Assembly (NCBI RefSeq): GCF_900112025.1 | Contig: NZ_FOKL01000016.1 | Coordinates: 1 to 64,000 of the forward strand | DNA length: 64,000 bases | Direction of reading: 5' to 3' | DNA from: Janthinobacterium sp. 344 | GTDB lineage: Bacteria > Pseudomonadota > Gammaproteobacteria > Burkholderiales > Burkholderiaceae_D | Part shown: one piece after another, positions 28,661-38,287 of the stretch | Position numbering within the stretch: position 1 is the stretch's first letter | How the letters are laid out: each line of letters opens with the position of its first letter | The notes under the pieces: model-generated | Seen by the model: only the letters and a program-made list of their open reading frames with translations | What the model was told of the DNA's origin: nothing | The model's database searches: none | Translations under genes and position numbers: made by a program

Positions 28661-29709
28661 ATGTCGCTTCCCTGGTTGCCGCCGCGCCGTGGCGCTGGCC
28701 ACGCCGGGGCGCCGGCGGGCTGCTGGCCGCCGCCCTGGCTGGCGGCCTGCTCATCGCCGTACAGGCGGGCGCCGTGCCCGTCACTGTGGCCGACTGGCTG
28801 GCGCCGTTTCAAGCGGGCGACGCGGCGCTCTCCGGCGGCGCCTACGTGCTGTGGCATATCCGCCTGCCGCGCGCGCTGTTCGCCGTCCTGATCGGCGCCG
28901 CGCTGGCGCTGGCCGGCGGCTTGACGCAGGGCCTGTTCCGCAATCCGCTGGCCGACCCCGGCCTGTTGGGCATCAGCAGCGGCGCCGCCTGCGCGGGCGC
29001 GGCCACCATCGTCTTTGCGGCCAGCCTGCACCTGGCGCCCGAGCTGCGCGTGTGGCTGCTGCCCGCCGCCGCCTTTGCCGGCGCCATGCTCATTTGCGTG
29101 CTGCTCGACCGGGTCGCCCGCTGGGCCACGCAAGGGTCCATCGTCGGCCTGCTGCTGACGGGCGTGGCGCTGAACGCCATCACGGTGGCCGTCATGGGCC
29201 TGTGCATCTACATGGCCAGCGACGACCAGTTGCGCACCCTGACTTTCTGGACCCTCGGTTCGCTGTCGGCGGGCAGCTGGCGCCAGGTGGCGGCCCTGCT
29301 GCTGGTGCTGGCGGGCGCCTTGTGGGCCACGCGTCTGCTCATGCGCTCACTCAATGCGCTGGCCTTGGGCGAGGCACAGGCCTTGCACGTGGGCGTCGAC
29401 GTGGGCCGCCTGCGCACGCAGGTCATCGTGCTGGTGGCAGTGCTGACGGGCTTTGCCGTCGCGTGGTGCGGCGGCATCGGCTTCATCGGCCTGATCGCGC
29501 CGCACCTGGTGCGCACCTGGCTGGGGGCCGACCAGCGCCGTGTGCTGCCCCTGGGCATGCTGGCGGGCGGCTTGCTGCTGCTGTCGGCCGATACCCTGGC
29601 GCGCACGGTGGCCATGCCGGCGGAAGTCCCGGTCGGCATGTTCACGGCCCTGCTGGGCGGGCCATTCTTTTTGATGCTGCTGCGGCGCTTCCGCCACCGC
29701 AGCGCCTAG
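28657..29709 (+). CDS. hmuU: Haem ABC transporter permease HmuU
   Basis: 350 residues, an inner-membrane permease of the BtuC/FecCD family with about ten membrane helices. Family segments include LPRALFAVLIGAALALAGG, NPLADPGLLGISSGAACAG and GGIGFIGLIAPHLVRTWLG, the last being the coupling helix that contacts the ATPase. It starts 4 bases inside the hmuT stop. It forms the haem channel with HmuV. Confidence 0.94.
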   Translation: MNVASLVAAAPWRWPRRGAGGLLAAALAGGLLIAVQAGAVPVTVADWLAPFQAGDAALSGGAYVLWHIRLPRALFAVLIGAALALAGGLTQGLFRNPLADPGLLGISSGAACAGAATIVFAASLHLAPELRVWLLPAAAFAGAMLICVLLDRVARWATQGSIVGLLLTGVALNAITVAVMGLCIYMASDDQLRTLTFWTLGSLSAGSWRQVAALLLVLAGALWATRLLMRSLNALALGEAQALHVGVDVGRLRTQVIVLVAVLTGFAVAWCGGIGFIGLIAPHLVRTWLGADQRRVLPLGMLAGGLLLLSADTLARTVAMPAEVPVGMFTALLGGPFFLMLLRRFRHRSA

Positions 29710-29720
29710 CCGTGACGACC

Positions 29721-30509
29721 ATGACGCCTTTACTCGAACTGCGCTTCGCCACCACACAACTGGGCCCGCAGTATTTTGGTCCCTTCAACGTACGGGTGGC
29801 GGCGGGCGAGCGCATCGCCATCCTCGGCCCCAGCGGCGCGGGCAAGTCGACCTTGCTGAAACTGATGGCGCGCGAACTGCGCCCGCAGGCGGGCCAGGTG
29901 CTCTTCGCCGGCCGGCCGCTGGCGCAGTGGCCGCTGGCGCAGCTGGCCCTGCGCCGCGCCGTGCTGCCGCAAGGCTCGAACGTGGCCTTCGGCCTGCTGT
30001 CGGACCTGGTGATCGGCCTGGGGCGGGTGGCGCGCCTGGTCGACCCGCAGCTGGAGCGCATCGTGCAGGAGGCGGCCGCGCTGGCGCATGCCACGCATCT
30101 GCTGGGGCGGCGCCTGGACACCCTGTCCGGCGGCGAGCAGGCGCGGGTGCAGCTGGCGCGCATCTTCGCGCAGATGTGGGATGTGCAGGACGGCTTGATC
30201 CTCGTCGACGAACCGCTGGCCGCGCTCGATCCCGGCCTGCAGTTCGATCTGCTCGACAGCCTGGAACAGTTTTGCGCCACGCGCGGCCACGCCGTCATCG
30301 CCATCCTGCATGACATCAACCACGCCTTGCTCGGTTTTGACCGGCTGCTGCTGGTGCGCTCGGGCCAGCTGATCGCCGATATTCCCGGCAATGCCGATGC
30401 CGTGCCCGCACTGGCCGCGCTGTACGGCATCGCCTTGACGACGGCGACCAGCAGCGATGGTCATGTATGCGTCATCCCAGCCAGAAGCGTGGTACGCCGG
30501 GCAGCCTGA
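29721..30509 (+). CDS. hmuV: Haem ABC transporter ATPase HmuV
   Basis: 262 residues. It powers haem uptake. Walker A is ILGPSGAGKSTLLKL, the signature LSGGEQARVQLARIF, and Walker B LILVDEPLAALDPG; the switch histidine lies in ILHDINHAL. The start is ATG at 29721; a GTG at 29712, 2 bases behind the hmuU stop, is an alternative that would add three residues. No TonB-dependent haem receptor or exbBD gene is seen in the operon, so outer-membrane uptake must be encoded elsewhere. Confidence 0.92.
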   Translation: MTPLLELRFATTQLGPQYFGPFNVRVAAGERIAILGPSGAGKSTLLKLMARELRPQAGQVLFAGRPLAQWPLAQLALRRAVLPQGSNVAFGLLSDLVIGLGRVARLVDPQLERIVQEAAALAHATHLLGRRLDTLSGGEQARVQLARIFAQMWDVQDGLILVDEPLAALDPGLQFDLLDSLEQFCATRGHAVIAILHDINHALLGFDRLLLVRSGQLIADIPGNADAVPALAALYGIALTTATSSDGHVCVIPARSVVRRAA

Positions 30510-30528
30510 CTCACTCACTCAATCAAAC

Positions 30529-30963
30529 TTACCAGACGTCCGCCGCGCGCGGCCGCGCCATCTGGCCGCTGCCCAGCAGCCACACCATCAGCGCATCGGC
30601 TTCCTCGCGCGTGGCAGCGACTTCCTGCAGGATGCCGAAGGCTTTCATGGCGCCGGCCGCCATCGCTTGCAGGCGCGCGCGTTGCGCCGCATCCGGCTCG
30701 ATCGACACGAGGCCCCGGCAAATGGCGGCCAGCGCCAGCTTGTGATGCTTGAGCCACAGGCCGCGGCGCTTGCGGTCGACATGCGCCTCGTCGCTGCGCT
30801 CCTCTTCGAACAGCATGACGAACGGTTCGCCATGGCGCAGCAGGGCGTCCATGTCGTTTTCCCACAGGGGCGCATAGCCTTCGACGGCCGTTTCAGGGCG
30901 AAAACGGACGATGGGAAAATCGCTGACGTCGTGGATGGAAAAGTGCGAGGGATGCGGTTTCAT
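30529..30963 (-). CDS. Hypothetical protein of the efflux operon
   Basis: 144 residues, not recognised. It starts MKPHPSHFSIHDVSDFPIV and has no signal peptide or membrane helix; the middle FVMLFEEERSDEAHVDRKRR is charged. The C-terminal half is probably helical (about 75-135). Its ATG overlaps the stop of the outer-membrane channel gene by 4 bases, so it is the fourth gene of the efflux operon. It is probably cytoplasmic. It ends 19 bases from hmuV, which runs the other way. Confidence 0.68.
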   Translation of the reverse strand: MKPHPSHFSIHDVSDFPIVRFRPETAVEGYAPLWENDMDALLRHGEPFVMLFEEERSDEAHVDRKRRGLWLKHHKLALAAICRGLVSIEPDAAQRARLQAMAAGAMKAFGILQEVAATREEADALMVWLLGSGQMARPRAADVW

Positions 30964-32399
30964 GGTGTATTGCCTTCCGTTGTGGATGAGAGGGATTGCC
31001 AGCCGCCGCCCAGCGCCTTGTAGACCTGGACCAGCGACAGTGATGCGGTGGCGCGGCTGTCGACCAGCGCCGCCTCGTTGTTCAACAAGGTGTTTTGCAC
31101 GTGCAGCACGTTGATCAAGTCCGCGCCGCCCTGGCGGTACTGCAGTTCCGCGCTGCCCAGCGCGCGGCGTCCCTGCCTGACGGCTTCATCGAGGCTGGCC
31201 TGGCGGCGCTGGTTCGCCTGGTAGCCGGACAGTGCATCTTCCACTTCGTGCCAGGCGGCCAGCACGGTATGGCGGTAGGCGATGGCCGCTTCCTGCTGCT
31301 GCGCCTCGCGCAATTGCAGATTGCCGCGCAGGCGGCCGCCATCGAACAGGGGCACGCTGAAGCCGGGACCGAAGGCGAAGCGTTTGGCGTCCCAGCCGAT
31401 GTCGGACAGCTGCATGGCTTGCAGGCCGATGCTGCCCGACAGGGTAATGCGCGGATAAAAATCGCCGTGCGCCACGCCGACATCGGCCGTGGCCGCGTGC
31501 AGCAGCGCTTCGGCGCGGCGAATGTCGGGACGCCGTTCGGCCAGGCCGCTCGGCACGCCCAGTTGCACCTGCATGGCCACGGCCGGAATGTCCTTGCCCG
31601 CCGCCAGTTCCGCCTGCAGCGCTTGCGGCGGCAAGGCCAGCAATAGGGCGAGGGCATTGCCCAGGCGCGCCACGCGCTGCTGCAGCGGCGGCAGGCGCGC
31701 CTCGATGGTGGCCACGTGGGCCGCCGCTTCGGCCACGTCGAGCTGCGTCGTCGCGCCTTCCTGCAGGCGGATGCGCGTCAGCGACAGGGTGTGGCGGGCG
31801 ATGTCGAGCACCTGCTGCGTGATGGCCAGGGTCTGCTGCGCGCCGCGCAGCTCGATGTAGTCGCGTGCCGTCTCGGCCAGCACGGCCAGCAGCACGCCGC
31901 GCTGCGTTTCCAGCGCCACGTCGACACGCGCATCGGCCGCCTCCACTTCGCGCCGCACGCGGCCCCACAGGTCCAGCTCCCAGGCCGCGTCAAGGTTGCT
32001 TTGCCACAGGTTGTAGGCGGACTGGCCGTTCAGGCGCGACGGGTCGCTCAAACCCTGCTCGCTGTTGCGCGCGCGGCTGTAGCCGCCATTCGCGCCCAGC
32101 GACGGGCCTTGCGCGGCGCCGGCCACGCCGCGCGCGGCACGGCTTTGTTCCAGGCGGCTGCCGGCCGCCAGCACGTCCAGGTTGGCGCCGGCGGCGCGCC
32201 GCACCAGCGACGATAACGTGGCGTCGCCGAAGCTGTCCCACCAGCGCTGCTCGATGGCCGCATCCTGGCCTGCGGCGAAACGGGGATCTTCCGCCTGGCG
32301 CCATGCTTGTCCCAGTGCGCTGTGCGGACGCTGAAAATCGCTGCCGACGCTGGCGCAGCCGGCCAGGCCCAGGGCCGTGATGAGTATCAGTGCTTTCAT
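30960..32399 (-). CDS. Outer-membrane efflux channel (NodT family)
   Basis: 479 residues, a TolC-like lipoprotein: lipobox LGLAGC with C15, then the family pattern GSDFQRPHSALG and two outer-membrane-efflux repeats. RRPDIRRAEALLHAATADVGVA is typical of NodT/OprM proteins. It would carry drugs from the MFS-HlyD complex across the outer membrane. It overlaps the HlyD gene by 4 bases and the following gene by 4. Confidence 0.92.
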   Translation of the reverse strand: MKALILITALGLAGCASVGSDFQRPHSALGQAWRQAEDPRFAAGQDAAIEQRWWDSFGDATLSSLVRRAAGANLDVLAAGSRLEQSRAARGVAGAAQGPSLGANGGYSRARNSEQGLSDPSRLNGQSAYNLWQSNLDAAWELDLWGRVRREVEAADARVDVALETQRGVLLAVLAETARDYIELRGAQQTLAITQQVLDIARHTLSLTRIRLQEGATTQLDVAEAAAHVATIEARLPPLQQRVARLGNALALLLALPPQALQAELAAGKDIPAVAMQVQLGVPSGLAERRPDIRRAEALLHAATADVGVAHGDFYPRITLSGSIGLQAMQLSDIGWDAKRFAFGPGFSVPLFDGGRLRGNLQLREAQQQEAAIAYRHTVLAAWHEVEDALSGYQANQRRQASLDEAVRQGRRALGSAELQYRQGGADLINVLHVQNTLLNNEAALVDSRATASLSLVQVYKALGGGWQSLSSTTEGNTP

Positions 32400-33466
32400 C
32401 GCGCGCTCACCTGTTGCTGCTGTTGGCGGCGCATGGCCGTATCGATGCGCACTTCGGCCGACATGCCCACGCGCAGGCGGTGTCCGTCATCCTGGCCGGG
32501 ATCGAGCGCGATGCGGACGGGGATGCGCTGCACCACCTTGGTGAAGTTGCCGGTGGCGTTTTCCGGCGCGATGGCGGAAAACGTCACGCCCGTTGCCGGG
32601 GAGATGCTGTGCACGGTGCCGCGCAGCGTGGCGCCCGGATAGGCGTCGATGGCGATGCTGGCGCGCTGTCCCTGGCGCACGTGCGTGAGCTGGGTTTCCT
32701 GCAGGTTGGCGACGACGAAGCTGCGGTTCAAGGGCACCACGGCCATCAGGCTGGCGCCGGGCGCTACCAGGGCGCCGACGCGCACGGCGCGGCGTCCCAC
32801 CACGCCGTCGATGGGGGCGCGCAGCTGCGTGTGCGACAGATCAAGTTCGGCGCGCCGCAGGCTGGCTTGCGCGCGCAGCAGGGCCGCGTCGGCCGCGCCC
32901 AGCTGCGCCTGCAAAATGTCCGTCTGCTTGCGCGTGGCGACGAGGGCGGCGCGGTTCTGCGCCAGGCGGGCGCGGCTCACGTCGAAGCGCGATTGCGCCT
33001 GCTGGGCGTTCTGCACGCTGCCGGCGCCCTGGCCGGCCAGGTGCGTCGAGCGGGCCAGCTCCTGCTGCGCCAGCGTGTCTTCCGCCTGGTTGGCCTCGAC
33101 CAGGGTGGTGGCCTGGTCGATCACCGATTGCTGGCGCTGCAAGGTGGCGCGGGCATTCGCCAGCTGCGCCTCGGCGCCGGCGACGTCGGCGCGGGCCGAG
33201 GCGGCGGCTGCCTGGTAGTCGCGGTCGTCGATGCGCGCCAGCAGCTGACCCGCCTTGACAGCCTGGTTGTCTTCCACCAGCACGTCGCGCACGATGCCGC
33301 CCACCTTGGGGGAGAGCACGGTGTAGTCGGCGCTGACAAAGGCGTCGTCGGTGGCTTGCTCTTCGCCGCGGGAAAACAGCAGCTGCCAGGCGCAAAAGGC
33401 GAGGGCGCAGGCCAGCAGGGCCAGGCCGAGCAGAAAGGCGCGCGAGCGCAGTAGGGGTTTTTGCAT
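32396..33466 (-). CDS. HlyD/EmrA-family membrane-fusion protein
   Basis: 356 residues. One N-terminal membrane helix (AFLLGLALLACALAFCAWQLL), then a periplasmic adaptor: the lipoyl-like part around YTVLSPKVGGIVRDVLVEDN, a long coiled-coil hairpin (about 95-205) and RAPIDGVVGRRAVRVGALV. This is the EmrA type, which pairs with DHA2-type MFS exporters. The start is ATG at 33466; the frame stays open into the MFS gene only as a shadow. It lies 26 bases behind the MFS gene. Confidence 0.92.
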   Translation of the reverse strand: MQKPLLRSRAFLLGLALLACALAFCAWQLLFSRGEEQATDDAFVSADYTVLSPKVGGIVRDVLVEDNQAVKAGQLLARIDDRDYQAAAASARADVAGAEAQLANARATLQRQQSVIDQATTLVEANQAEDTLAQQELARSTHLAGQGAGSVQNAQQAQSRFDVSRARLAQNRAALVATRKQTDILQAQLGAADAALLRAQASLRRAELDLSHTQLRAPIDGVVGRRAVRVGALVAPGASLMAVVPLNRSFVVANLQETQLTHVRQGQRASIAIDAYPGATLRGTVHSISPATGVTFSAIAPENATGNFTKVVQRIPVRIALDPGQDDGHRLRVGMSAEVRIDTAMRRQQQQQVSAR

Positions 33467-33492
33467 GGGGATACTCTTTCGTAAAAATAAAC

Positions 33493-35016
33493 TCAGGCTG
33501 CGCGCGGCGGGAAGACGCGCGTCGGCATGACGGGAATGATCAGGATCATGGCCAGCGCGATGGCGGCCACGGTGAGGTACAGGTCGGACGAGGTCAGGGT
33601 GACGACTTGCGCATGCATGCGCGCGCTCAAGCCGGCCATGTCCACGGCGCCGGGCAGGTTGCCCAGGCGGTCGCTGAGCACCGTCGAATGGAAATGGTTG
33701 CGGCGCGTGATCAGCGTTTCCAGCACGGCGCCGGCGACGACGGCCGACATGCCCTTGATGGTGTTGAACCAGGCCGAGGCAAACGGGCCATCCTGCGGCG
33801 CCAGGCCCGTGGTGGCCAGCAGCAGCAAGGGGATCACGGCCATGGGCTGGGCGAAGATCTGCACCGCTTGCAGCAGGAAGAAATGCGCGCGGATCCAGTC
33901 CGGCGACATGCGCGCGCCCAGCACGCAGGACGCGGCCAGCAGGCCCAGGCCGAGGGCCAGCACCCAGCGGCAGTCGACGGCGCGCAGGTTGCACAGGGCC
34001 GCCACCAGCGGCAGCGCGATCAGTTGCGGCAGCGCCACCATCAGCATCACGGGCGCCGTTTGCAGCGGTCGGTAGCCATGCACCTGCGCCAGGTAGGACG
34101 AAGGAATCAGGATCACGGCCAGCAGCACGAACAGCACGCCGCCCAGGGTCAGCAGGGCGTGGCTCAGGTTGCGCCGCGACAGCAGCTGCAGCTTGAAGAA
34201 GGGCAGCGGGTGCGACCACTCGTTAATCAGGAAGAGCGCCAGCAGCACGGCGCCGCCGCCCGTCAGCACGCAGATCAGGGGCGAGTGGAACCAGTTCAGG
34301 CGATCGCCCTGCAGCAATCCCACCACCAGCATGCTGATGGCGGGCAGGCCCAGCAGCAGGCCGCGCCAGTCGAACTGGCGGAAACGCTCCAGGCGCAGCG
34401 GGTCTTGCGGCAAGCCCCAGGAAACCATCAGCAGGGCGACGATGCTGCCCGGGATGACTTGCCAGAAGGCCCACTGCCAGCCCAGGTACTCGGTCCAGAA
34501 GGCGGCCAGCGGCGTGCCCAGGCTGGGACCGAAAGTGGCGCTCAGCGCATAGCCGCCCAGGCCATACAGCTTGATGTTGGGCGGCAGGAAGCGCAGCGCC
34601 ACCGTCATCAGCATGGGCGGCAGGGCGCCGCCGGCCGCGCCCTGCACCACGCGCAACATGAGCAGCACGGACAGGTTCGGCGCGAACGGGCATAGCAGGC
34701 CGGCCGCCATGCAGATGATGATGGCCGCCGCCGTCAGGCGCCGCAGCGAGAAGGTGACGGAACACCACGGCGCGAAGGCCATGGCGGACACCGAGGCGGC
34801 CGCATACAGGGCGACGAGCCAGCTGGCGTCGTCGCGCGAAATGCCCATGGCGCCGCGAATATCGGCCAGCGCGATCTTGGTGATGTTTTCATTCAGGCCG
34901 GCCACCAGCACGGCCAGCAGCACGCCGGCCAGGCCCGTGGCCAGGCGCGGGCCAAAGACCGGCGGGGTGGGAGGCGCAGCTGCGGGGGCGGCGCCGGGTA
35001 AGGGGACAGCGGACAC
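33493..35016 (-). CDS. DHA2-family MFS efflux transporter (EmrB-like)
   Basis: 507 residues with about 14 membrane helices, a proton-driven exporter of the EmrB/QacA type. Family segment: ALADIRGAMGISRDDASWLVALY at the first cytoplasmic loop region. The start is GTG at 35016 with GGAG 7 bases upstream. It is the first gene of an operon with a fusion protein, channel and unknown protein, giving a complete tripartite pump. Its substrates are not predictable. The upstream region (35040-35100) is AT-rich and holds TTAATCTTGTGAAAATTGAT, in which a LysR-type site could sit. Confidence 0.91.
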   Translation of the reverse strand: MSAVPLPGAAPAAAPPTPPVFGPRLATGLAGVLLAVLVAGLNENITKIALADIRGAMGISRDDASWLVALYAAASVSAMAFAPWCSVTFSLRRLTAAAIIICMAAGLLCPFAPNLSVLLMLRVVQGAAGGALPPMLMTVALRFLPPNIKLYGLGGYALSATFGPSLGTPLAAFWTEYLGWQWAFWQVIPGSIVALLMVSWGLPQDPLRLERFRQFDWRGLLLGLPAISMLVVGLLQGDRLNWFHSPLICVLTGGGAVLLALFLINEWSHPLPFFKLQLLSRRNLSHALLTLGGVLFVLLAVILIPSSYLAQVHGYRPLQTAPVMLMVALPQLIALPLVAALCNLRAVDCRWVLALGLGLLAASCVLGARMSPDWIRAHFFLLQAVQIFAQPMAVIPLLLLATTGLAPQDGPFASAWFNTIKGMSAVVAGAVLETLITRRNHFHSTVLSDRLGNLPGAVDMAGLSARMHAQVVTLTSSDLYLTVAAIALAMILIIPVMPTRVFPPRAA

Positions 35017-35122
35017 AGGGAACTCCGTGGATGAGAATCAGTCCACGCAGTATAGGTAGCCGTTAATCTTGTGAAAATTGATAATTCGTGAAGTCTGAAT
35101 TGCGTCTGGCGCAATGATGAGT

Positions 35123-35149
35123 GGGGTCGGACCCTATGGGTCTGATCCC
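35123..35149 (+). repeat. GGGTC-type hairpin, copy 1
   Basis: GGGGTCGGACCC and GGGTCTGATCCC pair around a TAT loop. It lies between the MFS gene and the LysR gene. The motif recurs at 35216 and, degraded, at 40751. Confidence 0.65.
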
Positions 35150-35206
35150 GGTCTTTGTCGCTGGGTTTGGCATCTGGCGGGTGAGTTCAAATCAAACTTC
35201 CCCCAA

Positions 35207-36142
35207 TCAAATGCTGGGGGCAGACCCGCAAGGGTCTGAGCCCGTGCACAAGTCCTTGATCATGCGCCGCAGCCAGCGGTGCGCATGGTCGTGGTCCAGG
35301 CGCGGGTGCCAGGCCTGCATCACGTCGACGCTGTCGACGGGAATCGGCAGCTGGAAGGTGCGCAGTTTCAATCCCAGGCGCTCGACGATGGGCAGCAGCG
35401 GCGTGGGCATCAGCGGCAGCAGCAGCCGGGAATCGGCCACGGCGAAGATGGCGGATTGAAAATTGGGGCTGATCAGCGAGACCCGGCGCGTGTAGCCCCG
35501 CTCGGCCAGGGCGATATCGAAGGGGCCGCGCGCCAGGCCGCGGCGCGACACGCTGATGTGTTCGTATTCCGTAAAGCTGTCGAGATTGACGGGGCCGTCG
35601 AAGATCGGGTGATCGCTGCGGGCGATGCCGACAAAGGTGCTGGTAAACAGCTGCTGCAGCTTGATATCGGGCGCGAAGGCGCGCCGCGCGCTGATATACA
35701 GGTCGATGCGGCCCGCCTGCAGGGCGTCGCCATTCGCCACGCCATCGCCTTCCGGGACGAAGCGCAGCACCGTGTGCGGCGCGTGGCTGGCCAGCAGGTC
35801 GCGCAGCTTGCCGCCATATGCGCCGATGAACACGTCGTTGGCGCACAGGCTGAAGGTGCGTTCCAGCGTGCGCAAGTCGATTTCACGGCCCGAGGTAAAG
35901 ATGGCATGCGCCTGCTCGACCACGCCGCGCACCTGCTCGCGCAGCTCCAGCGCGCGCGGGGTGGGCGCCAGGCCCCGTCCCGAGCGCACGAAGACGGGGT
36001 CGCCGATGGCGTCGCGGATGCGCGCCAGGGTGCGGCTCATGGCCGGCGCGCTCAGGTTCATGCGCCGCGCGGCGGCCACGGCGCTGCCTTCCTCGAGCAG
36101 GATGTCGAGGGCGACGAGCAGGTTCAGGTCCGGGAGTTTCAT
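35207..36142 (-). CDS. LysR-family transcriptional regulator
   Basis: 311 residues. The N-terminal helix-turn-helix is MNLSAPAMSRTLARIRDAIG, followed by FVRSGRGLAPTPRA, as in NodD/SyrM-like LysR proteins; the effector domain fills about 90-298. It sits upstream of the MFS operon on the same strand, so it may regulate that operon. The last ~13 residues (CTGSDPCGSAPSI) are encoded by the GGGTC hairpin at 35216 and look like a late extension of the protein. The start is ATG at 36142. Confidence 0.9.
   Translation of the reverse strand: MKLPDLNLLVALDILLEEGSAVAAARRMNLSAPAMSRTLARIRDAIGDPVFVRSGRGLAPTPRALELREQVRGVVEQAHAIFTSGREIDLRTLERTFSLCANDVFIGAYGGKLRDLLASHAPHTVLRFVPEGDGVANGDALQAGRIDLYISARRAFAPDIKLQQLFTSTFVGIARSDHPIFDGPVNLDSFTEYEHISVSRRGLARGPFDIALAERGYTRRVSLISPNFQSAIFAVADSRLLLPLMPTPLLPIVERLGLKLRTFQLPIPVDSVDVMQAWHPRLDHDHAHRWLRRMIKDLCTGSDPCGSAPSI
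35216..35243 (+). repeat. GGGTC-type hairpin, copy 2, inside a LysR C-terminus
   Basis: GGGGGCAGACCC and GGGTCTGAGCCC pair around a GCAA loop. The element lies within the last codons of the LysR gene, whose stop codon (35207-35209) is just beyond it. Confidence 0.65.
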
Positions 36143-36222
36143 GCGGCGATTATAGCCCGGGGGGCGGGCGCCGGCGCTGCGCCGGCAGGACGCCGGCGCA
36201 ACAGGGGAGTGCTACTGCGGTA

Positions 36223-36921
36223 TTACTCGGCTGCCGGCTCGGCGCCGCAGCATTTCTTGTACTTCTTGCCGCTGCCGCAAGGGCAGTCGTCGTTGCGGCC
36301 CACTTTCGGCTCGTCGCGCTTCAGCGTTTGCACGGGAGCCTTGCGGCGCGGGACCCAGAAACGGTGGATGGCCGGCAGGTTCGCTTCCAGTTCCTGCGCC
36401 AGCTTGTGCGCCTTGACCGGGTCTTCCACCAGCTTCAGCTCTTCTTCCTTGATTTCGTCGGCGCCCAGCAGGTAGATCGGCTGCATCAGCGCGGCCACTT
36501 CGGAATCCCAGATTTCGTTCCACGAGCCCGGACGCAGTTCCATGCCGTCCCAGAAGCCCCAGCACCAGGCTTCGGCGTCGATCAGGGTCTGGCCTTCGTA
36601 GTCGTGTTCGACGAACAGGGCTTCGAATTCCTTGGGCGCCACTTCAAACGTCACCAGCACTTCGTTCATGAAGCGCATGATCAGGTTGACGATGCGCTCT
36701 TCTTCCTTGCTGTTCTTGAATTTCGGCGCATCTTCGGCATTTTCGCCCCACACGCGCGGCAACCACTCTGCCGGCATGATCGGTTCCGGACCGATGGCCA
36801 CGGCCGTCAGATAGCCGTGCAGCATATCCATGGTCATGGCATCTTCGGAGCACCGGTCCGACAACAGGAATTGGTCTAATTCGTCAAATTCTTTTTCTGA
36901 TAATGGCTGTTCGAGTGACAT
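36223..36921 (-). CDS. YecA/UPF0149-family protein with SEC-C zinc motif
   Basis: 232 residues from the ATG at 36921 ([19 protein letters not shown]). The N-terminal ~180 residues are a UPF0149 (YecA/YgfB-like) helical domain. The C-terminus carries a SEC-C zinc-binding motif, [23 protein letters not shown] modules bind zinc and ribosomes or SecB-type partners in other proteins; the role of this family is not well known. The frame is open to 37032, but that overlaps the divergent srkA promoter region. Confidence 0.9.
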   Translation of the reverse strand: MSLEQPLSEKEFDELDQFLLSDRCSEDAMTMDMLHGYLTAVAIGPEPIMPAEWLPRVWGENAEDAPKFKNSKEEERIVNLIMRFMNEVLVTFEVAPKEFEALFVEHDYEGQTLIDAEAWCWGFWDGMELRPGSWNEIWDSEVAALMQPIYLLGADEIKEEELKLVEDPVKAHKLAQELEANLPAIHRFWVPRRKAPVQTLKRDEPKVGRNDDCPCGSGKKYKKCCGAEPAAE

Positions 36922-37015
36922 GGCTTGCTCTTTGATGAAATGTAAGGCGCCAGTATACGCCTTGCGGCGCTTCATCACCGAAGTGTTTGCACCGGCGGCG
37001 CGCGCGCGCCTTACA

Positions 37016-38038
37016 ATGTCGCTCATGCACAATGAAAACCAGCCGCACGAGGACGACCGGCCCGTCCATCCCTTTTCCGCCCTGAGCCCCGATTGCGTGC
37101 TCGACGCGCTCGACAGCGTGGGCTTGCGCGGCGATGGCCGCCTGCTGGCCCTGAACAGCTATGAAAACCGGGTCTACCAGGTGGGCATCGAGGACAGCGC
37201 GCCCCTGGTGGCGAAGTTTTACCGCCCCGCGCGCTGGAGCGATACGGCCATCCTGGAAGAACACGCCTTCGTCTCGGAGCTGGTCGAGCGCGAAATCCAG
37301 GTCGTTCCCGCGCTGGAGATCAATGGCAGCACCCTGCACCGGTTCCAGGGTTTCCGCTTCGCCGTCTTCCCCCGCCACGGCGGCCGCGCGCCGGAACTGG
37401 ACGACCCGCACACGCTGGAATGGATAGGCCGCTTCATCGGCCGCATCCACGCCGTCGGCGCGCTGTCCGCCTACAAGGAGCGCCCGGCGCTCGATCCGGC
37501 CACCTTCGGCGTGGAGCCGCGCGACTTCCTGCTGGCGAATGACTTCATTCCGCCCGAGCTGCTGGCCGCGTATGCCAGCGTGGCGCAGCAGGCGCTCGAG
37601 GGCGTGAAGCGCTGCTACGACCGCGCCGGCGACGTGGCCGTGCTGCGCCTGCACGGCGACTGCCATGGCGGCAACGTGCTGTGGACGGACGCCGGCCCGC
37701 ACTTCGTCGACTTCGACGACAGCCGCATGGGTCCGGCCATCCAGGACCTGTGGATGATGCTGTCGGGCGAGCGCGGCGACATGGTGCGCCAGATGAGCGA
37801 CATCCTGGCCGGCTACGAGGACTTCTGCGATTTCGACCCGCGCCAGCTGTACCTGGTCGAAGCCCTGCGCACGCTGCGCCTGATCCATTATTCGGCCTGG
37901 CTGGCGCGCCGCTGGGACGACCCGGCCTTCCCCGTCGCCTTCCCGTGGTTTAACACGCAGCGCTATTGGCAGGACCGCATCCTGGAACTCAGGGAGCAGG
38001 TGGCGCTGATGGATGAAGCGCCGCTCTGGCCCATCTGA
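37016..38038 (+). CDS. srkA: Stress-response Ser/Thr kinase SrkA (YihE/RdoA family)
   Basis: 340 residues from ATG at 37016; a second ATG at 37025 is equally possible and no ribosome site decides. It is a choline-kinase-fold protein kinase: nucleotide-lysine region [14 protein letters not shown], catalytic loop [14 protein letters not shown] and metal-binding [17 protein letters not shown]. In E. coli SrkA phosphorylates proteins under stress and counters MazF-type death. Members are about 330 residues, so this one is complete. It is divergent from the YecA-like gene with a 94-base gap. Repeat copy C starts 8 bases behind its stop. Confidence 0.93.
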   Translation: MSLMHNENQPHEDDRPVHPFSALSPDCVLDALDSVGLRGDGRLLALNSYENRVYQVGIEDSAPLVAKFYRPARWSDTAILEEHAFVSELVEREIQVVPALEINGSTLHRFQGFRFAVFPRHGGRAPELDDPHTLEWIGRFIGRIHAVGALSAYKERPALDPATFGVEPRDFLLANDFIPPELLAAYASVAQQALEGVKRCYDRAGDVAVLRLHGDCHGGNVLWTDAGPHFVDFDDSRMGPAIQDLWMMLSGERGDMVRQMSDILAGYEDFCDFDPRQLYLVEALRTLRLIHYSAWLARRWDDPAFPVAFPWFNTQRYWQDRILELREQVALMDEAPLWPI

Positions 38039-38045
38039 ATGCATA

Positions 38046-38169
38046 TTTTGCCAATAAAACCGTAGCGAGCGGCAGTGATTTGTGGCCGAGAAGCGCAACT
38101 GGGCTGAAGCCCAGTGAGCATCGCCGGCCGCGAAGCGCGACGCGCAGTAGCGCAGTTTGATTGGTGAAA
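38046..38169 (+). repeat. Structured intergenic repeat, copy C
   Basis: A 124-bp element, GGCAGTGATTTGTGG subtype. The outer arms differ in sequence from the other copies (TTTTGCCAATAAAAC / GTTTGATTGGTGAAA) but still pair, with wobbles. The apical hairpin is CTGGGC-TGAA-GCCCAG, quite different from the CCGTAC/GTACGG of other copies yet fully complementary. The remaining gap to 38287 shows only a short AT-rich stretch before the next gene. Confidence 0.82.
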
Positions 38170-38287
38170 TGATGAAAAGACCGGTAAAAGCGGCTCTTCT
38201 TGCCGCGCTGATTTGTGCATGCCTGTTCGATAATGGTGGTAATAAATTCCCATAAGCAACGGAATTCACCCGAATAAGCGAGAAATC

